A stretch of 64,000 nucleotides of DNA from JANQHS01 sp965267505 (GTDB taxonomy: Bacteria > Bacteroidota > Bacteroidia > Cytophagales > CCMP332): assembly GCA_965267505.1 (NCBI GenBank), contig OZ254081.1, forward strand, positions 310,001-374,000. The letters are read 5' to 3'. Position 1 is the first letter of the stretch. Every line of letters starts with the position of its first letter. The notes below the pieces were generated by a model. It made no database searches and was not told the origin of the DNA. It saw nothing but the letters and a program-made list of their open reading frames with translations. Shown in pieces: positions 8,875 to 18,379 of the stretch. The position numbers and the translations under genes are program-made.

Positions 8875-11287
8875 CATATCCAGGAAATCATATTTCAATA
8901 CCCTGATCCCATCCATTCTCCTCCTTTTTGGATTGAATTCCTGTGTGAATACAAAACATCTAAAGGAAGATGAATACCTGCTTTACCAACAGAAGATCAA
9001 GGGAAACAAAAATATTCAAAGTTCTGACCTTGAGCTTTTTTTCAGGCAAAGGCCAAACAGAAAGATCCTTGGCTTACCAATAATGCCTTACCTATCGGCT
9101 TATTACCTTGGAAAACCTGAAAGTTACCAAGCCAGGGCAACAAGAAAGAAGCAAAAGGCCAATCAATGGTTTGACAAGAAGAAAGCCAGAAAGCCTGATA
9201 AAGAGACGAAGTGGAAAAGAAGGCTAGACAAAAAACTGGCCAAGGCGGAGCTTCTTTACAATGAGGGACCATCCATTAGAAGGTCCTTCGGTGAAGCACC
9301 AACAATTGCCGATGATCAAGCCTTAGAAGATACGAGGGTCCAAATGACCAATTTCATATCTAAAAAAGGCTATTTCGAAAATGAGGTGAAACTTGTTAAA
9401 CGAAAAAAGGGTAAAAGGTCGTTCCTGGAGTATTCAATTGATGAAGGAAAGCCAACGCAGGTTGAATGGATCAATTATTCCTTCTCCGATAGCACTCTGA
9501 AAAGCTTAATTGAAAACCGTCCGCTAAAAAGACCTATTGTTCAGAAAGGAATGGTCTATGATGAGTATGCCATCAGAGATGAGATCGAATCGATAGATAA
9601 AAAACTAAAAAATTCAGGATATTTTAGATTTCGGAAACAATACATTACTATCCTGGTAAACGACACCTTAGGCCAGCAAAAGGTTGGTCTGTCTTTTAAT
9701 GTGATCCCTCCATTAAACTCAAATGCATCCAGGAGATACAAGATCTCGGCGGTTAATTTTATTGAGGATGCAAGCATTGAATCTGATCTGGCAAAAAGGG
9801 ATACAAATTCTTACCAAGGCGTTAAGTACATCCACTTCAAATCATTTGTAAAACCCAAACAGCTCAATCAAAAAGTAAAACTCTACCCAAATCAATTCTA
9901 TAGCCAGGATAATACCATCAAAACCCAAAGAAACCTTGCAAACCTTAATGTGTACAAATACACCAATATTCGATATGATTCAGCCAAGCAAGGATTTCAA
10001 GCCTATATCTATACCACCCCCCTACCTAAGTATTCAACTTCTTTTGAAGTGGGTGCAGCGGTGACTCAGTGGTTGCCAGGCCCATTCGGTTCTCTTTCAT
10101 TCAGAACCAGGAATGTTTTTGGAGGTGCCGAAATGCTGGATATAAATCTAAAGGGCAAGATAGAAGCGCAAACCAGTTTTGCCTCGGAAACCAACTTTTA
10201 CCAAAGTGCTGACCTGGGAATTTCTACAGGCCTTACTTTTCCCAACATAGCATTTCCTTCTCCTTTCCGTTTTCGTTTTAATGATCAAAACCCAAAAACA
10301 AGTGTGGTTGCGGGTTACATTTATTCAAGCCGACCCGAATACGCCAGACATAATGCTAATGCCCACCTGAGATATGCGGTATCTCCAAAAACCAGCACTA
10401 CCTGGGCTTTGAAATTCCTTGATTTTACCATGGTAACTACGGATGTAAGAGACCCCAGGTTTAGCCAATATCTTTTAGACCTTAGGGACAACGGGAACAA
10501 CTTAATCTACTCCTTTGGGAATTCCGTGGTTACAAGTATGAGCGTTGATTATGTTTACAACGATTTCAAGCTCAACCGGAATAAAGAGGCAAAGTACTAC
10601 AATGCCTTTTTCGAATCCGGGGGAACGGTTTGGAATTTCTTCGAAGGAACAACAACTGAACCGAACGACACCATACTTGGATTGCAGTACTATAAATTCT
10701 TAAAAGGAAGTTTCGATTACAGAAAGTACTTCCCCACTACGCGCTACTCCCTTGCAGCGTTCAGGATCACCGGAGGGTTATCTTACCCCTATGGAGCTAA
10801 CCGCGCAATGCCTTATGAAAAATACTTTTTTGCCGGGGGCAGCAACACCATTCGAGCCTGGAAGCCCCGCCGATTGGGCCCAGGCTCCTATGCCAATGTC
10901 GATGAAAATGGTCAGATCAACTATCAATTTGAACAACCCGGAGAGATCCTGCTTTTGGCCAACCTCGAATGGCGATTCGGAATCTATAGATTCCTCAAAG
11001 GAGCCTTATTTTTAGATGCAGGAAATGTTTGGAGAATCTATGCAAACCCTGCTCAGCCCGGTGGAGAATTTGCGGTTGACCGATTCTTCAAGGAAATAGC
11101 ACTGGGCGTGGGTTACGGCTTTAGATTTGACTTCTCCTTTATCGTATTGAGATTGGATGCAGGTATGAAACTTTATGATCCGGCGTTACCAGAGGGGAGT
11201 AGGTTTGTGGGAGGCTCTCTTGAAAACTACGATCCTTTCAATCAGAATAGAACGCTTTGGAATATCAGTATTGGGTATCCCTTTTAG
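8846..11287 (+). CDS. tamL: TamL-type Omp85 outer-membrane lipoprotein
   Basis: The 813-residue protein starts with a lipoprotein signal whose lipobox LNSC places the lipidated cysteine at residue 33. It continues with a charged region and POTRA-like segments up to about residue 400. A beta-barrel of the BamA/TamA superfamily fills the C-terminal half, with RAWKPRRLGPG near residues 670-680 (the RxW/RGF-type loop motif) and a terminal aromatic WNISIGYPF. A lipidated Omp85 paralogue in Bacteroidota is TamL, the TamA-like partner of TamB. The ATG at 8846 is the first start; a GTG at 8867 would give a more standard 26-residue signal. The gene is divergent from, and overlaps, the methyltransferase. 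Confidence 0.85.
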   Translation: MVLAKFFVSIISRKSYFNTLIPSILLLFGLNSCVNTKHLKEDEYLLYQQKIKGNKNIQSSDLELFFRQRPNRKILGLPIMPYLSAYYLGKPESYQARATRKKQKANQWFDKKKARKPDKETKWKRRLDKKLAKAELLYNEGPSIRRSFGEAPTIADDQALEDTRVQMTNFISKKGYFENEVKLVKRKKGKRSFLEYSIDEGKPTQVEWINYSFSDSTLKSLIENRPLKRPIVQKGMVYDEYAIRDEIESIDKKLKNSGYFRFRKQYITILVNDTLGQQKVGLSFNVIPPLNSNASRRYKISAVNFIEDASIESDLAKRDTNSYQGVKYIHFKSFVKPKQLNQKVKLYPNQFYSQDNTIKTQRNLANLNVYKYTNIRYDSAKQGFQAYIYTTPLPKYSTSFEVGAAVTQWLPGPFGSLSFRTRNVFGGAEMLDINLKGKIEAQTSFASETNFYQSADLGISTGLTFPNIAFPSPFRFRFNDQNPKTSVVAGYIYSSRPEYARHNANAHLRYAVSPKTSTTWALKFLDFTMVTTDVRDPRFSQYLLDLRDNGNNLIYSFGNSVVTSMSVDYVYNDFKLNRNKEAKYYNAFFESGGTVWNFFEGTTTEPNDTILGLQYYKFLKGSFDYRKYFPTTRYSLAAFRITGGLSYPYGANRAMPYEKYFFAGGSNTIRAWKPRRLGPGSYANVDENGQINYQFEQPGEILLLANLEWRFGIYRFLKGALFLDAGNVWRIYANPAQPGGEFAVDRFFKEIALGVGYGFRFDFSFIVLRLDAGMKLYDPALPEGSRFVGGSLENYDPFNQNRTLWNISIGYPF

Positions 11288-13392
11288 TAATCAAGCAATT
11301 CCTGAATTCTTTCCATTACTTTTTCCTTGCTCGGCAGAATCTGCTTTTCTAAATCTACATTTAAGGGAATAGCAGGAACATTCTTTGCGCCAATGGTAAA
11401 AACTGGGGCATCAAGTTCATGGAATTGATCCCTTGAGATTCTACCGGCCAATGATTCTGCATAAGAATTTAAGATGGGCTCCTCCGTTACGATCAGTACC
11501 TTTCCATGCTTTCTTACTTTCTCCTTAACCAGATCTTCATCCATGGGATAAAGGGTTCTCAGATCTACGAGCTCAATTTGCCCAGGGAATTTTTTGGCCG
11601 CGTTATAAGCCCAATGAACACCCATTCCGTAGCTTATTACCAATATCGATTCCCCATTATCGACCTTTTCCTCCTCCGCCTCTATTACTGACCATGCCGT
11701 ACCCAATGGAACTATATAATCTTTATCAGGCTCTATGGCTTTTGCTCCTTGCGTTCCATCTACCTTAGACCAATAAAGACCTTTATGTTCCAGCATAACG
11801 ACTGGGTTTGGATCATGGAAAGCTGCTTTCATCAAACCTTTCATATCAGCTGCATTGGAAGGGTAAACAACTTTGATCCCTTTTATGGTTGTTAAGGTAG
11901 ATTCAACAGAACCTGAGTGGTAGGGACCACCCCCACCATAGGCTCCAATTGGAACTCTAATAACACTTGAGATCGGGAACCTTCCTTCGGTTAGGTAACA
12001 AGACTTAGAAAGTTCTTCCACCAATTGATTAACTCCAGGCCAGATATAATCCGCAAACTGAACTTCCACAATGGCTTTGGCACCGACCGCTGACATACCA
12101 GCCGTAGAACCGACTATATAAGCTTCTTGAATTGGGGTATTGAATATCCTATCATCTCCATACTTCTCAGCAAGAAGGGCCGCCTCTCTAAAGACACCTC
12201 CCAATCTTCTTCCGACATCCTGGCCATAAAAAAGAGCCTCAGGATTTTCTTTTAATATTTCATCGATGGCATGGAGGGCTGAGTCTACCATAATAACCTT
12301 CTCCCCTTTTGAAGGTCTCCTCTCACCCTTCTCTTCAGTTATCGGACTTGGAGCAAATTCAAAATCCACTGCCTTATCCAGATCAGGATCCTCTGAATTT
12401 CTACAATAATCGAAATCCGCCCTTACCTTTTTTTCTGTTGACTTAACTACAGAATCGATCTCTTTTTTTGAAACTCCTCTATCCAGAAGTTGCTTTTTGG
12501 TTAAAGGAAGCGGGTCATATTTTTCATGCTTTGCCAGGTCCTTATCTCCCCTGTACCATTCTCTTCTAACACCTGAAGTATGATGGCCTAGAAGTGGACA
12601 TTCTGCATGGACCAAAACAGGTCCCTTCCTTGAACGAACATGATCAAAGACCTCTTTCAATCCCTCATAAGATTCAAGAAAGTCATATCCCTTGATCCTG
12701 ACCCTGTGCATCCCTTTGAATCCAGCTGCAAACTCAAAGGCATCCATGGCCCGCATTTCGGAACCTGTAGCAGAAATTCCCCAATCATTATCCTGAATGA
12801 GATAAATGATTGGAAGCTTCTTAAGAACCGCCATTTGGAAAGCCTCACTAACTTCTCCTTCCGTAACCGATCCATCTCCAAGAGAGCAAACAACCAATGG
12901 CTTATCTCCTTTTTTTTCCTTTAAAAGTTTCCTTCCCTCGAGGTATTGTAGGCCATGTGCCATTCCTGTTGCGGGAATGGCTTGCATCCCCGTTGCAGAG
13001 CTTTGGTGGGGGATGGTAGGGAGATCTTTCCTTCGTATAGCGGGATGACCATAATAGGATCTTCCCCCAGTGAAAGGATCATTCTTTTTTGCCATCAATT
13101 GCATCATGATCTCTCTCGGTTCCATTCCTATTCCAAGGAGGATAGATTCGTCCCGATAATACAAGGCAGCATAATCACTCGGGGTCATATGAAATGCTGC
13201 GGCAAGCTGTATTGCTTCATGTCCCCTGGAAGTACTATGGACATACTTTGAAGCAAACACTTTCTCTTCATCAAAAAGCTCAGCCATATGTCTGGCAGTC
13301 TGCATTCTTTCAAAAGCCCTTTTCAGAGTGCTCAATTCCGCAGCTACTTTTGCGTTTACCTTATTTGATTTTACCTTGGTTCTTGATGGCAT
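11284..13392 (-). CDS. Fused 2-oxoacid dehydrogenase E1 alpha/beta subunit
   Basis: One 702-residue chain joins the E1 alpha and beta subunits that are separate in most bacteria. The alpha part (about residues 1-340) has the thiamine diphosphate motif GDGSVTEGEVSEAF ending in NDWGIS. The beta part (about 365-702) has the transketolase-like ALFYGQDVGRRLGGVF, QFADYIWPG and GAYGGGGPYHSGSVES segments. It decarboxylates pyruvate or branched-chain 2-oxoacids within a dehydrogenase complex; I cannot tell which. E2 and E3 genes are not adjacent, and the DLD-like flavoprotein at 27780 lacks the E3 disulfide. The gene is convergent with tamL (4-bp overlap) and divergent from the PAP2 gene. Confidence 0.92.
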   Translation of the reverse strand: MPSRTKVKSNKVNAKVAAELSTLKRAFERMQTARHMAELFDEEKVFASKYVHSTSRGHEAIQLAAAFHMTPSDYAALYYRDESILLGIGMEPREIMMQLMAKKNDPFTGGRSYYGHPAIRRKDLPTIPHQSSATGMQAIPATGMAHGLQYLEGRKLLKEKKGDKPLVVCSLGDGSVTEGEVSEAFQMAVLKKLPIIYLIQDNDWGISATGSEMRAMDAFEFAAGFKGMHRVRIKGYDFLESYEGLKEVFDHVRSRKGPVLVHAECPLLGHHTSGVRREWYRGDKDLAKHEKYDPLPLTKKQLLDRGVSKKEIDSVVKSTEKKVRADFDYCRNSEDPDLDKAVDFEFAPSPITEEKGERRPSKGEKVIMVDSALHAIDEILKENPEALFYGQDVGRRLGGVFREAALLAEKYGDDRIFNTPIQEAYIVGSTAGMSAVGAKAIVEVQFADYIWPGVNQLVEELSKSCYLTEGRFPISSVIRVPIGAYGGGGPYHSGSVESTLTTIKGIKVVYPSNAADMKGLMKAAFHDPNPVVMLEHKGLYWSKVDGTQGAKAIEPDKDYIVPLGTAWSVIEAEEEKVDNGESILVISYGMGVHWAYNAAKKFPGQIELVDLRTLYPMDEDLVKEKVRKHGKVLIVTEEPILNSYAESLAGRISRDQFHELDAPVFTIGAKNVPAIPLNVDLEKQILPSKEKVMERIQELLDY

Positions 13393-13457
13393 TTGTCAGA
13401 GAAAATAAAATCGAATATAGCAAGATTGGAGCGCCTAATCCCTTATAAATTGATGAT

Positions 13458-14033
13458 ATGGAGTTTTTTTTAGAGCTCGATCATTCAATAACTCTCTTCC
13501 TGAATTCCCTTAACAACGGATTTATGGATAAAATCATGATTTTCCTGACAACTCAGGAAACATGGTATCCCTTTTATGCATTGATCCTTGGATACCTTGC
13601 CTATTTCCAACGTAAGGGCTTCTTACTTACGCTTGTGTTAATTGTCGCATTGATCACCTTAGCGGATCAAAGCTCAAGTGGATTTCTAAAACCCACCGTG
13701 AAAAGATTAAGACCATGCCATGATCCAGAACTAAAAGAACAAATTCATAGCCCCGATGGCTGTGGCGGCACCTATGGGTTCACCTCCTCACATGCTTCAA
13801 ATCATTTTGCAGTCGCATTTTTTTTATTCCCCCTTTTCAGAAATAGATTTCATTGGTCCTGGGTCCTATTCCCCTGGGCAGGGATAATAGCCTATTCAAG
13901 GATATATCTAGGGGTGCACTTTTTTGGGGATGTCTTATTTGGATCCCTTATTGGAGTTTTTTGGGGTAGCGTATTGTATTGGGGAGGAAGCCGGATATCA
14001 AAAAAAGCAGACCTGAAATTTGAGCTTAACTGA
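13458..14033 (+). CDS. PAP2-family phosphatase
   Basis: A 191-residue membrane phosphatase with about five hydrophobic segments. The three catalytic motifs of the PAP2/type 2 phosphatidic acid phosphatase family are visible: KPTVKRLRPC (KxxxxxxRP), SSHASNHF (PSGH equivalent) and SRIYLGVHFFGD (SRxxxxxHxxxD). Likely substrates are undecaprenyl pyrophosphate or phosphatidate-type lipids, acting on the periplasmic side. The start at 13458 lies 65 bp from the divergent E1 gene, so the two promoters share that gap. The 3' end overlaps the next, convergent gene by 8 bp. Confidence 0.88.
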   Translation: MEFFLELDHSITLFLNSLNNGFMDKIMIFLTTQETWYPFYALILGYLAYFQRKGFLLTLVLIVALITLADQSSSGFLKPTVKRLRPCHDPELKEQIHSPDGCGGTYGFTSSHASNHFAVAFFLFPLFRNRFHWSWVLFPWAGIIAYSRIYLGVHFFGDVLFGSLIGVFWGSVLYWGGSRISKKADLKFELN

Positions 14034-14364
14034 AATAGTCCTTTTTAAGCAATCCTCCAAGCAAAGCACCTAAACCACCCAACAAACCGCCTATTAGAGA
14101 GCTAATTATTGAAGGGAGAACGCCGGCTGGAATTCCTAACATTGCTGCTATTCTCCCCGAAAGGATAAAATCATTTTGCAGGTCAATGTAGATTGAAATT
14201 GAGAACCAGGCTAAAAAAACACCAAACAATCCCAAAAAGAAATGTTGAGTATTTCCCCCACGAAAGATAAATGGGATTGTGGCTGAAACAGGGAAAACAG
14301 CCCACCATGGCAATATCCATCCGACTAGGAGACCTATGACCAAATATGATACAAATGCCTTCAT
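14026..14364 (-). CDS. Small integral membrane protein of unknown function
   Basis: The 112-residue protein has three or four hydrophobic segments. The C-terminal part is glycine-rich (SLIGGLLGGLGALLGGLLKK), a glycine-zipper-like helix suited to tight helix packing. I do not recognise a family. It lies two bases downstream of the penicillin acylase stop codon on the same strand, so it is probably co-transcribed with it. It overlaps the convergent PAP2 gene by 8 bp. Confidence 0.65.
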   Translation of the reverse strand: MKAFVSYLVIGLLVGWILPWWAVFPVSATIPFIFRGGNTQHFFLGLFGVFLAWFSISIYIDLQNDFILSGRIAAMLGIPAGVLPSIISSLIGGLLGGLGALLGGLLKKDYFS

Positions 14365-14366
14365 TG

Positions 14367-16823
14367 TTATTTCCCCTTGATTTTTAATACCATGAGATTA
14401 TCCTCAGCCTTTTGCTCCTCAAAGGAGAGAATATTGAGAGGCAGTAGATCACCTTCAGCCCATCTATCCATTAGGTTATAATAGTACCTACTACCTGGAT
14501 TTCCACTTTGCCCTCCAGGAATAGCTCCAAAAGCATTGGGTTCTTCCTTCATCTCCGCAACCAACCTCCAACTAGGGCCATGGCTTTTCTGCTGCTGATT
14601 TACAATGTGCTTTCCTCCACCTATCATTAGATCAGAAACATCCATTCCGGGTATGTTTGCAACATGCGGCACCATCGGGCCATTGATCTTAGACCACTTC
14701 CAATCCGAGGGGTCAGACCCATTCTTGTTTGCTAACTCCTTTACAGCCTTAGAAAAAGAGGTAGTTAGAACCTCGGATTTGCTTTCTACCTTTTCTGTTT
14801 CCTTGTTATCAATCCAATCAGAATCCAGGGTATCCAGGATAATATCTGCAGTAATAAGCACATCAGGATAGAGGGTCCCTTTAACCGTAGCTAATTCATC
14901 ATCCCACATTTCTCTCTGAAGATACTCCCACCAAAAAACAAATATGCTGGGTCCGATTTCCTCAGCATCATTGAATCGGTTCCAATTGTTTAGTAGGTCG
15001 AAAGCCTTTGAGCCTGTTTCGCTTAGCTTACTCTTATCAACCAAAGCAAGCATACCATCTAATACCCTTTCTGAAAGCAGGTTTTTATTATCCAATTGAA
15101 GTCCCATCATATCCTGAGGCGTGATATCTTTCATCTCTTCAAGCCTTTGGTTGATCCTCCTACCCCTCATGTATGGGTCGAATTCCCAATTGATGTAATA
15201 AGGGTAAGTTGAATCTGTCAGATGTTGATTTGCTGAACTGACAAAACCCCTTTCAGGATTATAGCAATGCGGATTTTGCTGATGCGGGATCCTTGATCCC
15301 CAGTCATGAGAAGGGTCCTCTCCATCCAAAAGGAATTTTCCCTGGTCCCTCCACTTCAATGGATACTCTGCATTTGACCACAACCCAATATCTCCATCTG
15401 AGCATGCAAAGGCAAAATTTTGACCTGGACAGGAATAATGAGATAATGCCTCAACGTATTCCTCATAGTTCTTTGCTTCATTTAACTGCAGGAAGGTTCG
15501 TAATTCATTTGAACCTTCATGGGCCGCCCACCTCATTGCGAATCCTGTGGGTGCTATTCCCTTTACTCTTTTCAAAGTTGGTTCAGTTTCATCCTCTTTA
15601 CCCAGGTAAGAAACAGGACCATGGTGGGTCATTGGGATATTTAAGATCTTATCCTCTCCCCCCCTAATTTTTATTGTCTCTTCAATGGTTTCAGCTTCTA
15701 CCCATTCCCCATTGTGGAAATATTCACCCAGGGATTCATCCTTGAATCTTATTCTATACCAATCAAGGATATCCGGATCCACATTTGTGGCTCCCCAGGC
15801 AATGTTTTTGTTGAATCCAAGGATCACTCCCGGAGCTCCGGGAAAATTAACCCCAAATACATCAACACCGGGAGCATTCAAATGTAATAGCATCCAAAGC
15901 GATGGTAGCCTTTGACTCAGGTGAGGATCATTACATAGTATAGGGCTTCCGGATTTGGTTTTTGTTCCTGAAACAACCCAATTATTGGAACCATTGTCAG
16001 GATGGGGCTTTTGGATCTTGCCCTCGTACCCAAAAGGAGTAACCGGGTTATAGGCATTCTTAGGCTGATCTGGAATCTCTGAAACTTCAAAATCGTAAGA
16101 GGTTCCAACGGGATGGATAGGCTCCATATCCTTGGAGGCATAAGGGAAGATCTCTTCCAATTTGGACTTCCCAAGTCTGAACAGAAGCTCTGTCATAGCA
16201 AAGTCCTCTTTATCCCCGGTCAGATCCCAGGACATGTACTTGAGCAATAAGGAAGTTTTAAGAGGGTCCCATTTTTCAGGGGCATAATCCAGGATCTTGT
16301 ATTCCAAAGGATAATCGGAAGGAGACAATTGGGATATATAAGCATTAACCCCGTCAGAATAAGATTGTAATGCTACCCTTGTGGGTTCATGCTTCATTAC
16401 CACTTTCAGAGTATTCCTCGCCGCCCATGGCATCCCTATCCTTCGTTGAAATTCATCCAGTTGTAAGGCTTTTGGTCCAACTATTTCACAAAGTCTTCCA
16501 GCGGCAAAATGGGTTTGGAATTCCATTTGCCAAAGGCGAAGCATTGCGGTGACATAACCTTGAGCGAAATATAGGTCCGCTTTGTTTTCAGCGTATATAT
16601 GAGGAATTAGCTCCTCATCAAAAATGATCTTGATCTCAGATTCCACCCCATCAATCTGGATCTCTTTATTGGAAAACTGACCTCTCCTTTCAGCGTTTTG
16701 CCAAAAACCCGTGTAAGGGTTAAGCAATTTACCCATGGACGGCACAGATCCCCAGGGATTATCCAGAAGGGTAATCAAAAGCAGGCCAATGGCTAACGTC
16801 AGTACTTGTTTTAACTTTGCCAT
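14367..16823 (-). CDS. Penicillin acylase family protein (Ntn hydrolase precursor)
   Basis: The 818-residue protein is an exported N-terminal nucleophile hydrolase. It begins with a hydrophobic signal segment (residues 5-20). The chain is expected to cleave itself so that Ser279 in DNGSNNWVVSGTKTKSG becomes the beta-chain nucleophile; the following PILCNDPHL stretch is also typical. The alpha-chain region includes YFAQGYVTAMLRLWQMEF. Family members hydrolyse amide bonds of penicillins, acyl-homoserine lactones or peptides; the substrate here is unknown. The first base of the start codon lies 42 bp from a divergent secreted-protein gene. The downstream small membrane protein is probably in the same transcript. 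Confidence 0.92.
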   Translation of the reverse strand: MAKLKQVLTLAIGLLLITLLDNPWGSVPSMGKLLNPYTGFWQNAERRGQFSNKEIQIDGVESEIKIIFDEELIPHIYAENKADLYFAQGYVTAMLRLWQMEFQTHFAAGRLCEIVGPKALQLDEFQRRIGMPWAARNTLKVVMKHEPTRVALQSYSDGVNAYISQLSPSDYPLEYKILDYAPEKWDPLKTSLLLKYMSWDLTGDKEDFAMTELLFRLGKSKLEEIFPYASKDMEPIHPVGTSYDFEVSEIPDQPKNAYNPVTPFGYEGKIQKPHPDNGSNNWVVSGTKTKSGSPILCNDPHLSQRLPSLWMLLHLNAPGVDVFGVNFPGAPGVILGFNKNIAWGATNVDPDILDWYRIRFKDESLGEYFHNGEWVEAETIEETIKIRGGEDKILNIPMTHHGPVSYLGKEDETEPTLKRVKGIAPTGFAMRWAAHEGSNELRTFLQLNEAKNYEEYVEALSHYSCPGQNFAFACSDGDIGLWSNAEYPLKWRDQGKFLLDGEDPSHDWGSRIPHQQNPHCYNPERGFVSSANQHLTDSTYPYYINWEFDPYMRGRRINQRLEEMKDITPQDMMGLQLDNKNLLSERVLDGMLALVDKSKLSETGSKAFDLLNNWNRFNDAEEIGPSIFVFWWEYLQREMWDDELATVKGTLYPDVLITADIILDTLDSDWIDNKETEKVESKSEVLTTSFSKAVKELANKNGSDPSDWKWSKINGPMVPHVANIPGMDVSDLMIGGGKHIVNQQQKSHGPSWRLVAEMKEEPNAFGAIPGGQSGNPGSRYYYNLMDRWAEGDLLPLNILSFEEQKAEDNLMVLKIKGK

Positions 16824-16864
16824 TAATTCTATTTGCCAACAAATAAAAGGACAAAATAAAAGCT

Positions 16865-17383
16865 ATGCTGATCCGGTGGAAACTTATTTTTCTACTATGT
16901 ATTCTCACATTACCCTTAACAGCCCAAAGATTTGGAGGAAGCTTAGCTATTGAGATCAAGATCTCAGAAAACAACGTTTGGCATTCTTTCTCATCAAAGG
17001 ATTGCATGACCATGGTTGATTACAAGGAAGGCTACTTCAAATTCGACCTTGTTCTGGAAAAGGTATTTAGTAAGGATGGAGAATCTGACCATCAGGATTT
17101 CTTGAATTATGTTGAAGGATCAGATCTTGATAAAATAGAGTTCTATGGGAATTTTTCACCTGAGCAGAATTATATGCTTGAAAGGCCCCGACAAAACGTA
17201 AAAGGCTCCTTCAAGGTACCAAATGGTGAGTTCTCCACTGAACTCGAAATAAGGACAACTATTGTTGGAAACGATGAGAGACGGGTTCAACTTTTGGTGG
17301 AAAAACAATTGGATAGCCCTCCACTGCAGGAAGGTAGAAAGGTGCTTTTCCTAATAGACGGGATAATCAACCGCTTGGATTGA
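16865..17383 (+). CDS. Secreted protein of unknown function
   Basis: The 172-residue protein has a clear signal peptide (hydrophobic residues 8-18, ending PLTAQ). The mature part is predominantly beta-like, with alternating hydrophobic residues and a single Cys near residue 45. I do not recognise it. The general size and beta pattern, and phrases such as VKGSFKVPNGEFSTELEI, resemble a YceI/lipocalin-like barrel, but this is a weak guess. It is followed with a 4-bp overlap by the Sua5/TsaC gene and faces the penicillin acylase gene across a 41-bp divergent gap. Confidence 0.6.
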   Translation: MLIRWKLIFLLCILTLPLTAQRFGGSLAIEIKISENNVWHSFSSKDCMTMVDYKEGYFKFDLVLEKVFSKDGESDHQDFLNYVEGSDLDKIEFYGNFSPEQNYMLERPRQNVKGSFKVPNGEFSTELEIRTTIVGNDERRVQLLVEKQLDSPPLQEGRKVLFLIDGIINRLD

Positions 17384-18369
17384 ACGAAAGAGAGCTCATT
17401 GGAACGGATTTAACCCTTGCAATCAAAATTCTTGAACAAGGAGGAATAGTAGCCATACCTACTGAAACGGTTTATGGACTAGCGGGAAAAATAGATAATC
17501 CTCAAGCGATCAATAAAATCTTCAAAGCAAAAGGCCGACCATCAAATGACCCATTAATAGTTCATTGTTCTGATCTTGAAATGGCTTTGGAAAAAGTTAT
17601 CAAAAACTCCGACCAAAAAATCAAAGATATCGCGGCCATGTTTTGGCCAGGCCCTCTAACCCTTATATTAGAAAAACAAGAAAAAATAAACTCAAGGATC
17701 TCAGCAGAATTGAACACTGTCGGGGTCCGAGTTCCCGGTCACCCCTTATTCCTTGAATTGATCCGTTCCTTGGGGAGTCCGGTTGCTGCGCCTAGCGCAA
17801 ATCCATTTGGTTATATCAGCCCAACAACACCGGGTCATGTCAAGGATCAATTAGGAGAGAAAGTAGACTATATACTTGATGGAGGACCTTGCCGAGTAGG
17901 GATCGAATCAACCATCCTGGACCTAAGCAATGAAACTCCCAGAATCTTAAGGGAGGGAATGATCAGCAAAGAGGACCTTGAAAATATTATTGGGCCAATT
18001 ATTGGAAAAGATACCTTTGATAAACCAGCCAAGTCTTCCCCAGGCGACTTTGAAAAACACTACAGCCCACGAACGCAGAGCTGGTATTTCAGTTCACGAG
18101 ATGAACTCCCACCTGATAACGATGAAGAAACCGCATTTCTTCTTTTTTCTGATAACATTGAGGGGGTATCAAATCAAAATCAATGGATATTAAGTGAAAA
18201 CCAAAAATTGCAAGAGGCTGCTCGGAGGTTATATCATTTTATGCGAGAAATAGACAAACAAGGGTTCAGCAGAGTCCTAATGGAGTTGGTACCAGAAAAA
18301 GGTATAGGAAAAGCAATAAATGAACGGATCATTAAAGCTTGCGCTGGTAAGCATATTATATTTGCATAA
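17380..18369 (+). CDS. Threonylcarbamoyl-AMP synthase (Sua5/TsaC family)
   Basis: This enzyme makes threonylcarbamoyl-AMP from threonine, bicarbonate and ATP for the t6A37 modification of tRNA. The YrdC domain (about residues 10-195) has GGIVAIPTETVYGLAGK, KGRPSNDPLIVH, WPGPLTLIL and SPVAAPSANPFGYISPT. A C-terminal Sua5 domain follows (residues 225-329), giving 329 residues, so this is the longer Sua5 form rather than short TsaC. The start is a TTG overlapping the previous stop. MtaB at 31690 acts on the same nucleotide (converting t6A to ms2t6A). Confidence 0.94.
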   Translation: MNERELIGTDLTLAIKILEQGGIVAIPTETVYGLAGKIDNPQAINKIFKAKGRPSNDPLIVHCSDLEMALEKVIKNSDQKIKDIAAMFWPGPLTLILEKQEKINSRISAELNTVGVRVPGHPLFLELIRSLGSPVAAPSANPFGYISPTTPGHVKDQLGEKVDYILDGGPCRVGIESTILDLSNETPRILREGMISKEDLENIIGPIIGKDTFDKPAKSSPGDFEKHYSPRTQSWYFSSRDELPPDNDEETAFLLFSDNIEGVSNQNQWILSENQKLQEAARRLYHFMREIDKQGFSRVLMELVPEKGIGKAINERIIKACAGKHIIFA

Positions 18370-18379
18370 AAAAAACGAT

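Noticed and set aside
12640..13448. Several plus-strand open frames within the E1 gene
   Set aside because: They are shadows of the 702-codon E1 frame, whose thiamine and subunit motifs are unambiguous.
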